Below, piece after piece: positions 18,299 through 29,811 of a DNA stretch of 64,000 bases. The notes under the pieces are model-generated. The model was not told the DNA's origin, did no database searches, and was given only the letters and a program-made list of their open reading frames with translations. The position numbers and the translations under genes are program-made. Numbering within the stretch: the first letter of the stretch is position 1; every line of letters starts with the position of its first letter. Source of the DNA: Bradyrhizobium arachidis (lineage in GTDB: Bacteria; Pseudomonadota; Alphaproteobacteria; Rhizobiales; Xanthobacteraceae); contig NZ_CP030050.1 in NCBI RefSeq assembly GCF_015291705.1, positions 372,001-436,000 of the forward strand, read 5' to 3'.

Positions 18299-19408
18299 CT
18301 ACTGCGCCCTGACCTGCCAGAACCGCAGCGTCCGCCGCGCGTTCTCCGGCGTCATCCGCGCAAAATGCCCCTGCGCTCTGGCAAGGTCGGCCGACTTCAT
18401 CGCGCCGGTGGCATAGCGGCTTTCGAGCACGGCGGCCGTGGTTTCCCAGCGGAGCTGCGCCGCTTTGCACGGCACCAGCAGGCCGTCGTCGCGCAGGCTC
18501 TGCATCAGCGGGCGAATCACCTCGACGGTCGAGCCAGACAGCGCGGCCAGCGCCGCGACGGTCTCCTCATAGCGCCGCTGCGTGGCGAAGCCGAGCAGCG
18601 TCGCCTCGTTGAGCTGGCCGGCCGCCTTGAGATTGGCGATCGCCCGCTTGGCGCCTTCGAAGTCGCGGACTGCAGACATCTCGCGCTCGACGCCGACGGT
18701 GACGGCCGTGATCGCGCTCTGGATTTCCTCGAATAGATGCGGCGGCGCGCGCGACAGCAGGCGGGTGCGCACCGCATCCGTTGCCGAGCGCAGCAATTGC
18801 CGGCGCAGCTCCGACGGCAAATCGACGCGGACGCCGACATTGACGGCGAGCTCGGGATCGCCCTCGGCCTGTCCGACGATGATGGCAAATCCGTTGCCCG
18901 ACACGCGCGCACCCGGATTGGCGGCGAGGCGGCGGCTGACGCTGGGATAGCGCCGCGCCAGCAGCGCGTCGGTGACGATCTCCTTCAGCCACCAGCGTCC
19001 GGCGACCGCGAGCAGATGCGGCTCGCTTTTGCTGGAGGCGATCCTGACCAGCTCGCCATCGTCGAGGCGCGCGGATTCCTGCAGCACGGGACCGGCGATA
19101 CGAATTTCGTCGTTGTTGGCGAGGCGGCGGATCACGGAGGGCGGCGCCTGCGCGATCGGCGCGAGCTGCGCGCTGATCTCGGCGAGGGCGACGCGCGCGC
19201 CGATGTCGGCAATGGCGCGCAGCTCGATGGTGCGGATCAGGCGCTCGAGCACGTCGTCGAACAGCGCGATCTGCTCGTCGTCGAAACTGCCGGCGGAGGA
19301 GAGGAACAGGTCGGTGACGCGCCGGGCGGTTTCCAGGCCCTTTTCCGCCGAGCCCATCCGGATTGCGGATTCGACCTCGTCGATGATCGATAGCTCGGCC
19401 TTGGACAT
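18299..19408 (-). CDS. DUF2336 domain protein
   Basis: 369 residues from MSKAELSIIDEVE (an ATG 16 codons upstream is also open). Soluble and helical, covering a DUF2336 region of HEAT-like helical repeats (VIRRLANNDEIRIAGPVLQESARLDDGELVRIASSKSEPHLLAVAGR). Proteins of this family are abundant in Alphaproteobacteria; I know no assigned reaction. Monocistronic and divergent from nothing close; a short palindrome lies in its leader. Confidence 0.82.
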   Translation of the reverse strand: MSKAELSIIDEVESAIRMGSAEKGLETARRVTDLFLSSAGSFDDEQIALFDDVLERLIRTIELRAIADIGARVALAEISAQLAPIAQAPPSVIRRLANNDEIRIAGPVLQESARLDDGELVRIASSKSEPHLLAVAGRWWLKEIVTDALLARRYPSVSRRLAANPGARVSGNGFAIIVGQAEGDPELAVNVGVRVDLPSELRRQLLRSATDAVRTRLLSRAPPHLFEEIQSAITAVTVGVEREMSAVRDFEGAKRAIANLKAAGQLNEATLLGFATQRRYEETVAALAALSGSTVEVIRPLMQSLRDDGLLVPCKAAQLRWETTAAVLESRYATGAMKSADLARAQGHFARMTPENARRTLRFWQVRAQ

Positions 19409-19521
19409 GACGCGCGGCTCGTCCTGAGCGGATTGACGGAAGCTTGTTCTAAGCAACCGCTATCATTAGAGGCGAGCGCTGAAGGTTTCGTAAACCATGG
19501 GCAATGACCTGCGCCTTCGGC

Positions 19522-19553
19522 GCGACCTCTCCCGCAAGCGGGAGAGGTTAAGC
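19522..19553. repeat. Short palindrome, CCTCTCCCGCAAGCGGGAGAGG
   Basis: A ten-base perfect stem with AA centre, between the end of the RluA-type gene and the start of the DUF2336 gene (both on the minus strand). It is the same type as at 4257. Confidence 0.7.
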
Positions 19554-19563
19554 GACAGCGCCG

Positions 19564-20265
19564 CTATTCCCCGTTCCACCCGCACGCCCTGAGCTTCTCA
19601 TGCATATGCGGCGGGGCGGGCGCGACCACGCGGACCGGCTCCTTGTTCCGGGAGATCGGCACCACGATCTCGCGGGAATGCAGGTGAAGCTTCGGCTCGC
19701 CGAAGCGCGGGCCGTTGCCGTAAATGTTATCACCGAAGATCGGCCAGCCGGATGCGGCCGAATGCACCCGCAATTGATGGGTCCGCCCGGTCACCGGTTC
19801 CATGGCGAGCCAGGTGAAACCGTCGCCCCGGCCCATCACCTTCCAGTTGGTGATCGCCTTCTGCCCGTCCGGATCCGGCTTCTGCCACCAGCCGCGCTCG
19901 GCATTGAGCCGGCCGAGCGGCATGTCGATGGTGCCTTCGTCCTCGGTGGGGCCGCCCTCGACCACGGTCCAGTAGGTTTTGCCGATCTTGCCGTGCTTGA
20001 ACAGCAGGCCGAGCGACGCCGTCGCCTTGCGATGGCGGCCGAGCACGAGGCAACCGGAGGTGTCCTTGTCCAGCCGGTGGGCCAGCACCGGCGGCCGCGG
20101 CAGGCCGAACCGGAGCGCGTCGAAGGAATCCTCCAGATTGGGGCCGCCCTTGGGGCCGCGATGCACGGGAAGACCGGCCGGCTTGTCGATGATCAGCATC
20201 AGGCCGTCGCGGTGGAGCACACGGGCCAGGATCTCGTCGGCGGTCAATTGGGGAACATCGAGCAA
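19564..20265 (-). CDS. RluA-family rRNA/tRNA pseudouridine synthase
   Basis: 233 residues. The catalytic Asp lies in AHRLDKDTSGCLVLGR near residue 66, and LIIDKPAGLPVHRGP and RTHQLRVHSAASGWPIFGDNIYG complete the RluA core. No S4 RNA-binding domain is present, so it belongs to the short RluA/TruC-like group; its exact target uridine cannot be read from sequence. It is divergent from ftsY with about 60 bases between the starts, so the two share a promoter region. Confidence 0.92.
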   Translation of the reverse strand: MLDVPQLTADEILARVLHRDGLMLIIDKPAGLPVHRGPKGGPNLEDSFDALRFGLPRPPVLAHRLDKDTSGCLVLGRHRKATASLGLLFKHGKIGKTYWTVVEGGPTEDEGTIDMPLGRLNAERGWWQKPDPDGQKAITNWKVMGRGDGFTWLAMEPVTGRTHQLRVHSAASGWPIFGDNIYGNGPRFGEPKLHLHSREIVVPISRNKEPVRVVAPAPPHMHEKLRACGWNGE

Positions 20266-20325
20266 TCGCAGGACTTTCGGTCAAGACTTTCGTTTGGCAG
20301 CCGGAACGGCTAACACACCCCCGCC

Positions 20326-21273
20326 ATGAACGATACCACGTCAGATCCCCCCAAGCTGAGCTGGTGGCGCCGCCTGTCCAACGGGCTGAAGCGGACCTCG
20401 TCCTCGCTCGGGACCGCGGTCGCCGATCTCGTCACCAAGCGCAAGCTCGACCGCGCCATGCTCGACGACATCGAGGACGTGCTGCTGCGCGCCGATCTCG
20501 GCACGTCGGTCGCGGTGCGGATCGCAGAGGCCGTCGGCACGGGTCGTTACGACAAGGCGATCTCGGCGGACGAGGTCAAGGACGTCGTCGCGACCGAGGT
20601 CGAGAAGGTGCTGGCGCCGGTGGCAAAACCGCTCGTGATCGATACGGCCAAGAAGCCGTTCGTCATCCTCGTGGTCGGCGTCAACGGCTCCGGCAAGACC
20701 ACCACCATCGGAAAGCTCTCGCAGAAATTCGCCTCCGAAGGCCGCAAGGTGATGCTGGCCGCCGGCGACACGTTTCGCGCCGCCGCCATCGAGCAGCTCA
20801 AGGTCTGGGGCGAGCGCACCAAGACGCCTGTTATCGCGGGCGCGCAGGGCTCGGATTCGGCGAGCCTCGCCTTCAACGCGCTGACCGCGGCGAAAGAGCA
20901 GGGCATCGACGTGCTCCTGATCGACACCGCCGGGCGCCTGCAGAACAAGGCCGAGTTGATGAACGAGCTCGAGAAGGTCGTGCGCGTGATCCGCAAGGTG
21001 GATGACACTGCGCCGCATGCCGTGCTGCTTGTGCTGGACGCCACCGTGGGCCAGAACGCGCTGTCGCAGGTCGAGGCCTTCCATCGCACCGCCGGGGTCA
21101 CCGGCCTCGTGATGACCAAGCTCGACGGCACCGCGCGTGGCGGCATCCTGGTGGCGCTCGCGGAGAAATTCAAACTGCCGGTGCATTTCATCGGCGTCGG
21201 CGAGGGCGTCGACGATCTCGCCGCGTTCACCGCGCGCGATTTCGCCCGCGCGATCGCCGGAATCGAAAGCTGA
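20326..21273 (+). CDS. ftsY: Signal recognition particle receptor FtsY
   Basis: 315 residues, at the short end because the acidic A domain of enteric FtsY is absent, as is common in Alphaproteobacteria. The NG domain is complete: GVNGSGKTTTIGKLSQK near residue 120, AAGDTFRAAAIEQLKVW, DTAGRLQNKAELM, TKLDGTARGG and the closing GVGEGVDDLAAF. It receives the SRP-ribosome complex at the inner membrane with Ffh, also in this window. yciB follows after four bases. Confidence 0.97.
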   Translation: MNDTTSDPPKLSWWRRLSNGLKRTSSSLGTAVADLVTKRKLDRAMLDDIEDVLLRADLGTSVAVRIAEAVGTGRYDKAISADEVKDVVATEVEKVLAPVAKPLVIDTAKKPFVILVVGVNGSGKTTTIGKLSQKFASEGRKVMLAAGDTFRAAAIEQLKVWGERTKTPVIAGAQGSDSASLAFNALTAAKEQGIDVLLIDTAGRLQNKAELMNELEKVVRVIRKVDDTAPHAVLLVLDATVGQNALSQVEAFHRTAGVTGLVMTKLDGTARGGILVALAEKFKLPVHFIGVGEGVDDLAAFTARDFARAIAGIES

Positions 21274-21276
21274 CGA

Positions 21277-21879
21277 ATGGACAAGACCCAGCCGCACCCA
21301 CTGTTCAAGCTTGCGACCGAGCTCGGACCGCTGCTCGTGTTCTTCTTCGTCAATGCGAAGTTCAATCTGTTCGCCGCGACCGGCGCCTTCATGGTCGCGA
21401 TCGTCGCGGCCATGATCGCGTCCTATGTGGTGACGCGTCACATCCCGATAATGGCGGTCGTCACAGGCGTCATCGTGCTGGTGTTCGGCACGCTGACGCT
21501 GGTGCTGCACGACGAGACCTTCATCAAGGTCAAGCCGACCATCATCTACGGCCTGTTCGCCGCGATCCTCGGCGGCGGCCTCTTGTTCGGCCGCTCCTTC
21601 ATCGCCGTGATGTTCGACCAGATGTTCAATCTGACGCCGCAGGGCTGGCGCATCCTCACGCTGCGCTGGGCGCTGTTCTTCGCCGGCATGGCGGTGCTGA
21701 ACGAGATCGTCTGGCGCACGCAAAGCACGGACTTCTGGGTGAATTTCAAGGTGTTCGGCGTCACCACGATCACCATGATCTTCGCCCTCGCCCAGATGCC
21801 GCTGACCAAGCGCTACGGGATCGAGCCGGCCTCGCTGGAGGCGAGCGAGGCGGAAGCGGGGGACGTGAGGAAGGGGTAA
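21277..21879 (+). CDS. yciB: Inner membrane protein YciB (septation protein A family)
   Basis: 200 residues with five hydrophobic segments ([80 protein letters not shown]). YciB proteins influence envelope and septum integrity in enterobacteria. The [17 protein letters not shown] and EIVWR motifs are characteristic. It starts four bases after ftsY, a pairing conserved in Rhizobiales, so it is almost certainly co-transcribed with it. Confidence 0.92.
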   Translation: MDKTQPHPLFKLATELGPLLVFFFVNAKFNLFAATGAFMVAIVAAMIASYVVTRHIPIMAVVTGVIVLVFGTLTLVLHDETFIKVKPTIIYGLFAAILGGGLLFGRSFIAVMFDQMFNLTPQGWRILTLRWALFFAGMAVLNEIVWRTQSTDFWVNFKVFGVTTITMIFALAQMPLTKRYGIEPASLEASEAEAGDVRKG

Positions 21880-21903
21880 GCGAAGCGTCGCTCCGCATAC
21901 CGC

Positions 21904-22009
21904 TGTCATGCCCCGGCTTGACCGGGGCATCCAGTACGCCGCGGCCTCTCCGTATACGACTGACGTCTCTGGAATACTGGATCGCCCGATCAAGTCGGGC
22001 GATGACAGT
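21904..22009. repeat. Palindromic repeat, TCATGCCCCGGCTTGACCGG family
   Basis: Left arm TGTCATGCCCCGGCTTGACC...ATCCAGTA and right arm TACTGGATCGCCCGATCAAG...GATGACA. Related copies are at 45331, 49612 and 57813. It lies between convergent yciB and ccmG. Confidence 0.85.
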
Positions 22010-22033
22010 CGAGTACGCGGCGCGAGGCCAGCG

Positions 22034-22627
22034 TCAGCTCCCCGCCTTCAACGCCTTTTCCATCTGCGGCAGCAGCACTGTCCGCAAATTGTCCGGCGTG
22101 ATCGGCCCCACCAGCTTGTAGACGATCGTCCCCTCGCGGCCGACGACGAACGTCTCCGGCACGCCGTAGACGCCCCATTCGATCGAGGCGCGGCCGTTGG
22201 CGTCGACGCCGACGCGGCCGAACGGGTTGCCGTAGCGGCCGAGGAAGCGGCGCGCGTTATCGGCGCTGTCCTTGTAGTTGATGCCGACGAGTTCGAAGCG
22301 CTTGTCTTTTGCCAGCTCAGTCAGCAGCGGCGCCTCGTCGTGGCAGGGCACGCACCAGGACGCCCAGACATTGACGAGGCTGACCTTGCCCTTGAATGCG
22401 GCGGGATCGAGCCCCGGCACCTGCGCATTGCCGGTCTGTAGTCCCTCGAGCGGCGGCAGCGTGGTCTGCGGCGCGGGACGACCGATCAATGCGGAGGGAA
22501 TCCGTGAGGGATCGCCGCTGCCGAGCCGGAACCAGAACAACAGCGCCAGGGCGATGAAGGCGATGAGCGGCAGCACCATCAGGAAAGTGCGGCGCTGCGG
22601 TGCCGTAGATGTGGTTTGATCGCTCAT
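22034..22627 (-). CDS. ccmG: Thiol:disulfide interchange protein CcmG/DsbE
   Basis: 197 residues. An N-terminal anchor ([20 protein letters not shown]) holds a periplasmic thioredoxin domain with the redox motif [13 protein letters not shown] near residue 90, [15 protein letters not shown] and [14 protein letters not shown]. It reduces the apocytochrome c heme-binding thiols or CcmH. Its ATG overlaps the ccmD stop by four bases. It closes this ccm group; ccmE, ccmF and ccmH are not in the window. Confidence 0.95.
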   Translation of the reverse strand: MSDQTTSTAPQRRTFLMVLPLIAFIALALLFWFRLGSGDPSRIPSALIGRPAPQTTLPPLEGLQTGNAQVPGLDPAAFKGKVSLVNVWASWCVPCHDEAPLLTELAKDKRFELVGINYKDSADNARRFLGRYGNPFGRVGVDANGRASIEWGVYGVPETFVVGREGTIVYKLVGPITPDNLRTVLLPQMEKALKAGS

Positions 22628-22809
22628 CGTGAGTCCGTCGCGCTGCGGCCCGAGCGGCGCGTGACGCCGCTGCGGTCAAGCTCGCGCAGCCGTTCGGTCT
22701 GGCTGCGATAGTCGAGCACGATCCAGCCGACCAAGATCGCGACCACGAGAGCGGCTGCCGCATAGGACGTCACGATGAAGGACGCGTAGGGACCGAGCGA
22801 CATGATCAC
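22624..22809 (-). CDS. ccmD: Heme exporter protein CcmD
   Basis: 61 residues, a single-span membrane peptide ([28 protein letters not shown]) with a basic cytosolic tail. CcmD links CcmABC to CcmE in heme handover. Length and position between ccmC and ccmG are diagnostic. It overlaps both neighbours by four bases (ATGA at each end), indicating tight translational coupling. Confidence 0.93.
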   Translation of the reverse strand: MIMSLGPYASFIVTSYAAAALVVAILVGWIVLDYRSQTERLRELDRSGVTRRSGRSATDSR

Positions 22810-23591
22810 GCAGCCCCTTTTGACGCGTTCTCTTCACGCGAACCGGGGCTTAACTCGTTCGAAAACGCGATGCGGCTCGCCTGCATCATCTGCAGCGAGC
22901 GGACGCGCCGGCGCAAAATCTCGTTACGCATCGCAGCCAGATGCAGCGTGACGAACAGCAGCGTGAACGCGACCGCCATCACCAGCAACGGGACCAGGAA
23001 GGATTTGTCGAGCGTCGAGCCGCCCATGCGCATCACCGAGGCCGGCTGATGTAGCGTGTTCCACCAGTCGACCGAGAATTTGATGATCGGCAGATTGATC
23101 GCGCCGACCAGCGTCAGCACCGCGGCGGCGCGCGCCGCGCGCGAGGGATCGTCGACCGCGCGCCACAGCGCCATCAGGCCGAGATACATCAGGAACAGGA
23201 TCAGCACCGAGGTCAGCCGCGCGTCCCATTCCCAATAAGTGCCCCACATCGGCCGGCCCCACAGCGAGCCCGTGAGCAGCGCGAGGAAGGTGAAGCTGGC
23301 GCCGATCGGCGCTGCCGCCTTCGCGGCGACGTCGGCAAGCGGATGCCGCCACACCAGCGTGCCCAGCGAGGCAATGCTCATCACGCCCCACACGAACATC
23401 GACAGCCACGCATTGGGAACGTGGATGAACATGATCTTGACGGTCGCACCCTGCTGATAATCGTCGGGTGCAAGCGCCGATTGATAGAGACCGATCGCGA
23501 GCAGGATGACGGTTGCACCCGCGAGCCACGGCAGCAGCCGCGCCGTCAGCGCGAGGAACCGTGTCGGATTGGCAAGGTCGATCAGCGTCAT
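22806..23591 (-). CDS. ccmC: Cytochrome c maturation heme-handling protein CcmC
   Basis: About 261 residues from [15 protein letters not shown], with six membrane spans. The WWD signature [16 protein letters not shown] and flanking conserved histidines for heme are present ([27 protein letters not shown]). It delivers heme to CcmE in the periplasm. The ATG 12 codons upstream is less likely. The gap to ccmB is about 92 bases; its end overlaps ccmD by four bases. Confidence 0.95.
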   Translation of the reverse strand: MTLIDLANPTRFLALTARLLPWLAGATVILLAIGLYQSALAPDDYQQGATVKIMFIHVPNAWLSMFVWGVMSIASLGTLVWRHPLADVAAKAAAPIGASFTFLALLTGSLWGRPMWGTYWEWDARLTSVLILFLMYLGLMALWRAVDDPSRAARAAAVLTLVGAINLPIIKFSVDWWNTLHQPASVMRMGGSTLDKSFLVPLLVMAVAFTLLFVTLHLAAMRNEILRRRVRSLQMMQASRIAFSNELSPGSREENASKGAA

Positions 23592-23683
23592 GGTCTTCTG
23601 ATTAATCACAGGTCGGCGCTCACGCAATCAGCATAAAAGTGCGTACCGAAAGTTGATCGGGGTCAAGGCCGGCCGAGCCATGG

Positions 23684-24352
23684 TCAGTCGAGCCCATGCC
23701 GCAGGCTTGCAGCGGCCGCGAACGGGCCGATCACGAGGCTGACCAGCGACAGCGCGCACAGGATCGAGAACGGCGCGCCGAAGGTCATGGGGCCGACGAT
23801 CGCAGCCTGCGAGGCCGCAACGCCGAAAATCAGCACGGGAATCGACAGCGGCAGCACCAGCACCGCCATCAGGAGCCCGCCTCGGTGCAGCGTCACCGCC
23901 AGCGCCGCGCCGATCATGCCGGTGAAGGTCAGCGCCGGGGTGCCGGCCAAGAGCGTCAGTGCCACGGCTCCGGTTGCGACCATGTCGAGGTTGAGCAGCA
24001 GGCCCAGCACGGGGGTTGCGACAATCAGCGGCAGTCCCGCTGCCAGCCAATGCGCCAGCGCCTTGGCCGCGCAGGCAAGTTCCAGCGGGGTCCGGCTCAT
24101 CGTGATCAGGTCGAGCGAGCCGTCCTCATGGTCGGCCATGAACAGCCGGTCGAGCGTCAAAAGGCTCGCCAGCAGTGCGCCAAGCCACAGGATGGCAGGC
24201 CCGAGCCGCGACAGCAGCGCCAGATCGGGTCCCACCGCGAACGGCATCAGGACGACGACGGTCAGGAAGAACAGCACGCCGATCAGCGCCCCGCCGCCGA
24301 CGCGGAGCGCGATCCTGATGTCCCGGCGGATCAGGGCGGCGAGGGCGGTCAT
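23684..24352 (-). CDS. ccmB: Heme ABC transporter permease CcmB
   Basis: About 222 residues from MTALAALIRRDIRIALR, the conserved CcmB start. The open frame runs 64 codons further upstream, but that part is only palindromic repeat sequence. Six membrane segments and the DHEDGSLDLITMSRTPLELA motif are present. CcmAB power release of holo-CcmE. It is separated from ccmA by 277 bases of repeat instead of the usual direct overlap. Confidence 0.95.
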   Translation of the reverse strand: MTALAALIRRDIRIALRVGGGALIGVLFFLTVVVLMPFAVGPDLALLSRLGPAILWLGALLASLLTLDRLFMADHEDGSLDLITMSRTPLELACAAKALAHWLAAGLPLIVATPVLGLLLNLDMVATGAVALTLLAGTPALTFTGMIGAALAVTLHRGGLLMAVLVLPLSIPVLIFGVAASQAAIVGPMTFGAPFSILCALSLVSLVIGPFAAAASLRHGLD

Positions 24353-24410
24353 GGGGTGGCTCCGGCGGTGCGGCGGCCATGGGAGCCCGGCTCGCGCCCC
24401 AGGCAAACCG

Positions 24411-24590
24411 CGCTCCCTCCCCCCTTGCGGGGGAGGGAGGGGGAGAGGGGTAGCCTCGGGCGAGATGCCTTTGAGGGGCGGATTGCAAACAGCAATGCGC
24501 TCGCCTCCCCAACGCCAGAACCGAGAGGCTGTGCGGTGCGGCACCCCTCTTCCTGACCCTCCCCTGCAAGGGGGGAGGGAACGGAGAGAG
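24411..24590. repeat. Large palindromic repeat inside the ccmA-ccmB gap
   Basis: Left arm CTCCCTCCCCCCTTGCGGGG and right arm CCCTCCCCTGCAAGGGGGG flank about 110 bases of intermediate sequence. The family also appears at 62700-62760. It splits what is normally a tight ccmA-ccmB operon. Confidence 0.82.
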
Positions 24591-24629
24591 CGGCGCCCGG
24601 CCGCTTGGAAAGCTGAGGGTCAGGCCGCC

Positions 24630-25256
24630 TCACGCCGTCCCCCCGATCCGCAGCTCCCGCGCCTCGATCCCCAGCGGCGCGTGGGTCGCCGCGACGATCA
24701 TCCCGCCGCGCCCCAGATGCTCTCGCATCAGGCCGCCGAACATCTCCTGGCCGGCGACATCCAGCGCATTGGTCGGCTCGTCCAGCAGCCAGATTGGCCG
24801 TCGCAGCGTCAGCAGCCGGGCCAGCGACAGCCGGCGGCGCTGGCCCGCGGACAGGAAGGCTGCGGGCAGATGGGCGGCGTGGTCGAGGCCGACAATGGCG
24901 AGGCTTTCAGCCGCGTCGCGGCGCTCGCCGCCCAGGAAATCAGCCCAGAATGCCAGATTTTCAGCCACGCTCAGCGCCGGCTTCAGGGCGTCGCGATGGC
25001 CGAGATAGTGACACTGCTCGGGCAGCGTCATGTCGGCGTCGCCCCCGTCGAGTATGATCGTGCCGCCAGCCGGAACGAGCAGGCCGGCGATCAGCCGCAG
25101 CAGCGAGGTCTTGCCCGAGCCGTTGCGGCCGACCACCGCCACGGCCTCGCCGGCGACGGCCTCGAAATCGAGCCCGGCGAACACCTCGCGGCCGCCGCGC
25201 ACGCAGGTGACCCCTCGCCCGGACAGCTGCATCTTGCCTGGTATCAACCCGTCCAA
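24630..25256 (-). CDS. ccmA: Heme ABC transporter ATP-binding protein CcmA
   Basis: 208 residues. Complete ABC ATPase: Walker [14 protein letters not shown] near residue 42, signature [14 protein letters not shown] near 135, Walker [12 protein letters not shown] near 155 and the H-loop ATHAPL. It drives the CcmB/CcmC/CcmD complex. First gene of the minus-strand ccm group and divergent from acnA, with about 217 bases between the two starts. Confidence 0.95.
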   Translation of the reverse strand: MDGLIPGKMQLSGRGVTCVRGGREVFAGLDFEAVAGEAVAVVGRNGSGKTSLLRLIAGLLVPAGGTIILDGGDADMTLPEQCHYLGHRDALKPALSVAENLAFWADFLGGERRDAAESLAIVGLDHAAHLPAAFLSAGQRRRLSLARLLTLRRPIWLLDEPTNALDVAGQEMFGGLMREHLGRGGMIVAATHAPLGIEARELRIGGTA

Positions 25257-25434
25257 ACGCTGGGCCTCAGGAAAACTTGGGGTAGCGCATCAGAATTTTT
25301 GGCTCGCGACTTGCTGGGTTCGATTGTGGCTGTGGCGGCGCGGTTAGAAAGCTTCTATAAGCCCGGAACTACTTGATGCAGCAACTCAACCTGCCCCTGC
25401 AAGCGACCCAGCCTGCTATGCTGACGGTGTTAAA

Positions 25435-25450
25435 ATACCCTGCCGGGTAT
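25435..25450. promoter_or_regulatory. Palindrome in the acnA upstream region
   Basis: ATACCC-TGCC-GGGTAT, a perfect 6-bp inverted repeat 24 bases before the acnA start. It could be an operator or leader hairpin; no known regulator box is recognised. Confidence 0.4.
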
Positions 25451-25473
25451 AACTAACAATTGGGATTTCCTAC

Positions 25474-28194
<2,721 letters not shown>

Positions 28195-28243
28195 GCGCGA
28201 ATTTGTGAACGGTGGCTCACTGCGACGTGAGTAGAAGGTTAAA

Positions 28244-28276
28244 CGAAGGCGGCCTATCACAGGGCCGCCTTCGCGC
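28244..28276 (+). terminator. Probable acnA terminator
   Basis: CGAAGGCGGCC (28244-28254) pairs with GGCCGCCTTCG (28263-28273), an 11-bp stem with an eight-base loop, about 50 bases after the acnA stop. The following run is GC-rich with a short TTT, so termination efficiency is uncertain. Confidence 0.65.
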
Positions 28277-28413
28277 GTTTGCGGCATGCTTCAGATGGGC
28301 CCGCCCGGCGGAAATCCCGCCCAGGACGGTTGAACGTGCCGCGCCCCGTAAGATTACGGTGACCATCAGGCGATAAGCTTCCCCCCAACGACTGACGATG
28401 TGTGACGTTCGAC

Positions 28414-29190
28414 ATGACGACAATGACGGCTTCTAATCTGGTTTCGCGCTGGTCCGGTGCACTCTGGTCGGGAGCGCTCGGCATCTGCGCCATCGCCGCC
28501 ATCATCCGTCCCGCCCACGCCGATCCGCGCGCCGTTGTCGAATTGTTTACCTCGCAGGGCTGCTCGTCCTGCCCGCCCGCCGACAAGATCATCGGCGATC
28601 TCTCCAGCGATCCCTCGATCATCGCGCTGAGCATGCCGATCGATTATTGGGACTATCTCGGTTGGAAGGACACGCTGGCGGATTCGCGTTTCTCGGCGCG
28701 GCAGCGCGCTTATTCGCGCATGCGCGGCGACCGCGAGGTCTACACGCCGCAGGTCGTGGTCAATGGCTCGGCGCATGTCATCGGCAGCGATCGTGCCGGC
28801 ATCGAGAATGCGATCGGCAAGACCGACAAGAGCAGTGGCGTGATGAGCGTGCCGGTGACGATGTCGCTCTCGGGCAAGCAGATCAACGTGTCGGTGGCCG
28901 CAAGCAAGGAGCCGGCGGTCTCGCATGGCGAGGTCTGGATCTGCTCGGTCGCCAAATCGGTGCCGATCTCGATCGGTCGCGGCGAAAATCGCGGACAGCA
29001 GATCACCTATCACAACGTGGTGCGCAATTTGCTCAAGGTCGGCGACTGGACCGGCCGTCCGGAAAGCTGGACCGTGCCGCTCGAGAACCTCGCGCGCGAC
29101 GGCGTCGACGGCGCGGTGGTCTATGTCCAGGACGGCAGCCGCGACAAGCCCGGCCCGATGCTGGGCGCGGCGTACACGTCGCTGCATTGA
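28414..29190 (+). CDS. DUF1223 thioredoxin-like exported protein
   Basis: About 258 residues from MTTMTASNLV (a GTG four codons upstream is possible). A hydrophobic N-terminal segment (GALGICAIAAIIRPAHA) looks like a signal or anchor. The DUF1223 core starts VVELFTSQGCSSCPPADKIIGDL, with a CSSC thiol pair in a thioredoxin-like position, followed by DYWDYLGWKDTLADSRFSARQRAY and TPQVVVNG. Probably a periplasmic thiol protein; its reaction is not known to me. Monocistronic. Confidence 0.85.
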   Translation: MTTMTASNLVSRWSGALWSGALGICAIAAIIRPAHADPRAVVELFTSQGCSSCPPADKIIGDLSSDPSIIALSMPIDYWDYLGWKDTLADSRFSARQRAYSRMRGDREVYTPQVVVNGSAHVIGSDRAGIENAIGKTDKSSGVMSVPVTMSLSGKQINVSVAASKEPAVSHGEVWICSVAKSVPISIGRGENRGQQITYHNVVRNLLKVGDWTGRPESWTVPLENLARDGVDGAVVYVQDGSRDKPGPMLGAAYTSLH

Positions 29191-29280
29191 TTCGAATTTC
29201 TCTCTAGCGTCGCACTCGCTCTAACTCTTCATGTGGAGAGCGAAAGTATGCGCGAGATCGTCTCAGGAGATCTTGTCTCC

Positions 29281-29387
29281 CGTCATTCCGGGGCGCGCAA
29301 AGCGCGAGCCCGGAATCCATCGATCCACAATCCGAGCTGAGAAATGGATTCCGGGCTCGCGCCAAGCGGCGCGCCCCGGAATGACAG
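29281..29387. repeat. Palindromic repeat, CGTCATTCCGGGGCGCGC family
   Basis: Left arm CGTCATTCCGGGGCGCGCAA...CCGGAATCCAT and right arm ATGGATTCCGGGCTCGCG...CCCCGGAATGACA. Near-identical organisation to 38211 and 54342. Confidence 0.88.
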
Positions 29388-29410
29388 CGCGTCAGAAACA
29401 ATCCGACACA

Positions 29411-29439
29411 AACAAAAAAGGACCAACTTGCGTTGGCCC
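29411..29439 (-). terminator. Orphan Rho-independent terminator
   Basis: A strong GNRA-capped stem plus T-run on the minus strand with no protein gene to terminate, between plus-strand genes on both sides. Confidence 0.8.
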
Positions 29440-29530
29440 TCCTTGTCGCGCGTACAGACCCGATCCTGTTCGACCCCGGGGGGCTGGGGGCTGAGGAATC
29501 CGGAACCGAAAGGACCGGGCCAACGCACGC
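29411..29530 (-). ncRNA. Candidate small RNA with its own terminator (29411-29439)
   Basis: On the minus strand GGGCCAAC-GCAA-GTTGGTCC (29439-29420, 8 bp including one G-U pair, GNRA tetraloop) is followed by six T (plus 29414-29419 is AAAAAA). No minus-strand protein gene lies upstream before 30309. The 5' part of the same transcript (29530-29515) contains GCGTTGGCCC, complementary to the terminator arm, so an alternative long stem is possible. The remaining 620-base gap (29191-29811) holds a palindromic repeat and nothing else that I can call. I do not recognise the RNA family; 5' end unknown. Confidence 0.45.
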
Positions 29531-29811
29531 GAATCTTTTCGCAATGCAGGGCGGCGGGCACTGGGCGGAAAAGCGGCGACAGTATGATTCCTGCTAACGA
29601 TCCCGTGACGGTTTGCCGCGACAGAGTTCCACTTTTGCGTGTGCTCCGATTCGTACCCGATCAGACGGGTTGAGCCCAGAGCCCTGTCCCGGATTCCTGC
29701 AAGAGCCCTTGCGGCGAGGAGCGGTTGGCGCGATCATGTGACTGTCATGATCCGCGGTACCCTGGGACGGTTTCGCGGGCGCGATCATGCTGTGCGATGA
29801 GGAGCGCTCCC

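Noticed and set aside
24353..24544. Extended N-terminus of CcmB
   Set aside because: These 64 codons are repeat sequence; the conserved CcmB start MTALAALIRRDIRIALR is at 24352.
29411..29530. Known RNA such as 6S, SRP or tmRNA for the candidate sRNA
   Set aside because: I could not match the conserved SRP loop (GGTCAGG...GGAAGCAGCC), a tmRNA tag reading frame, or the 6S bulge sequences.
29344..29673. 109-codon plus-strand ORF in the DUF1223-DUF2794 gap
   Set aside because: It begins inside a palindromic repeat and passes through the candidate sRNA; no conserved sequence recognised.
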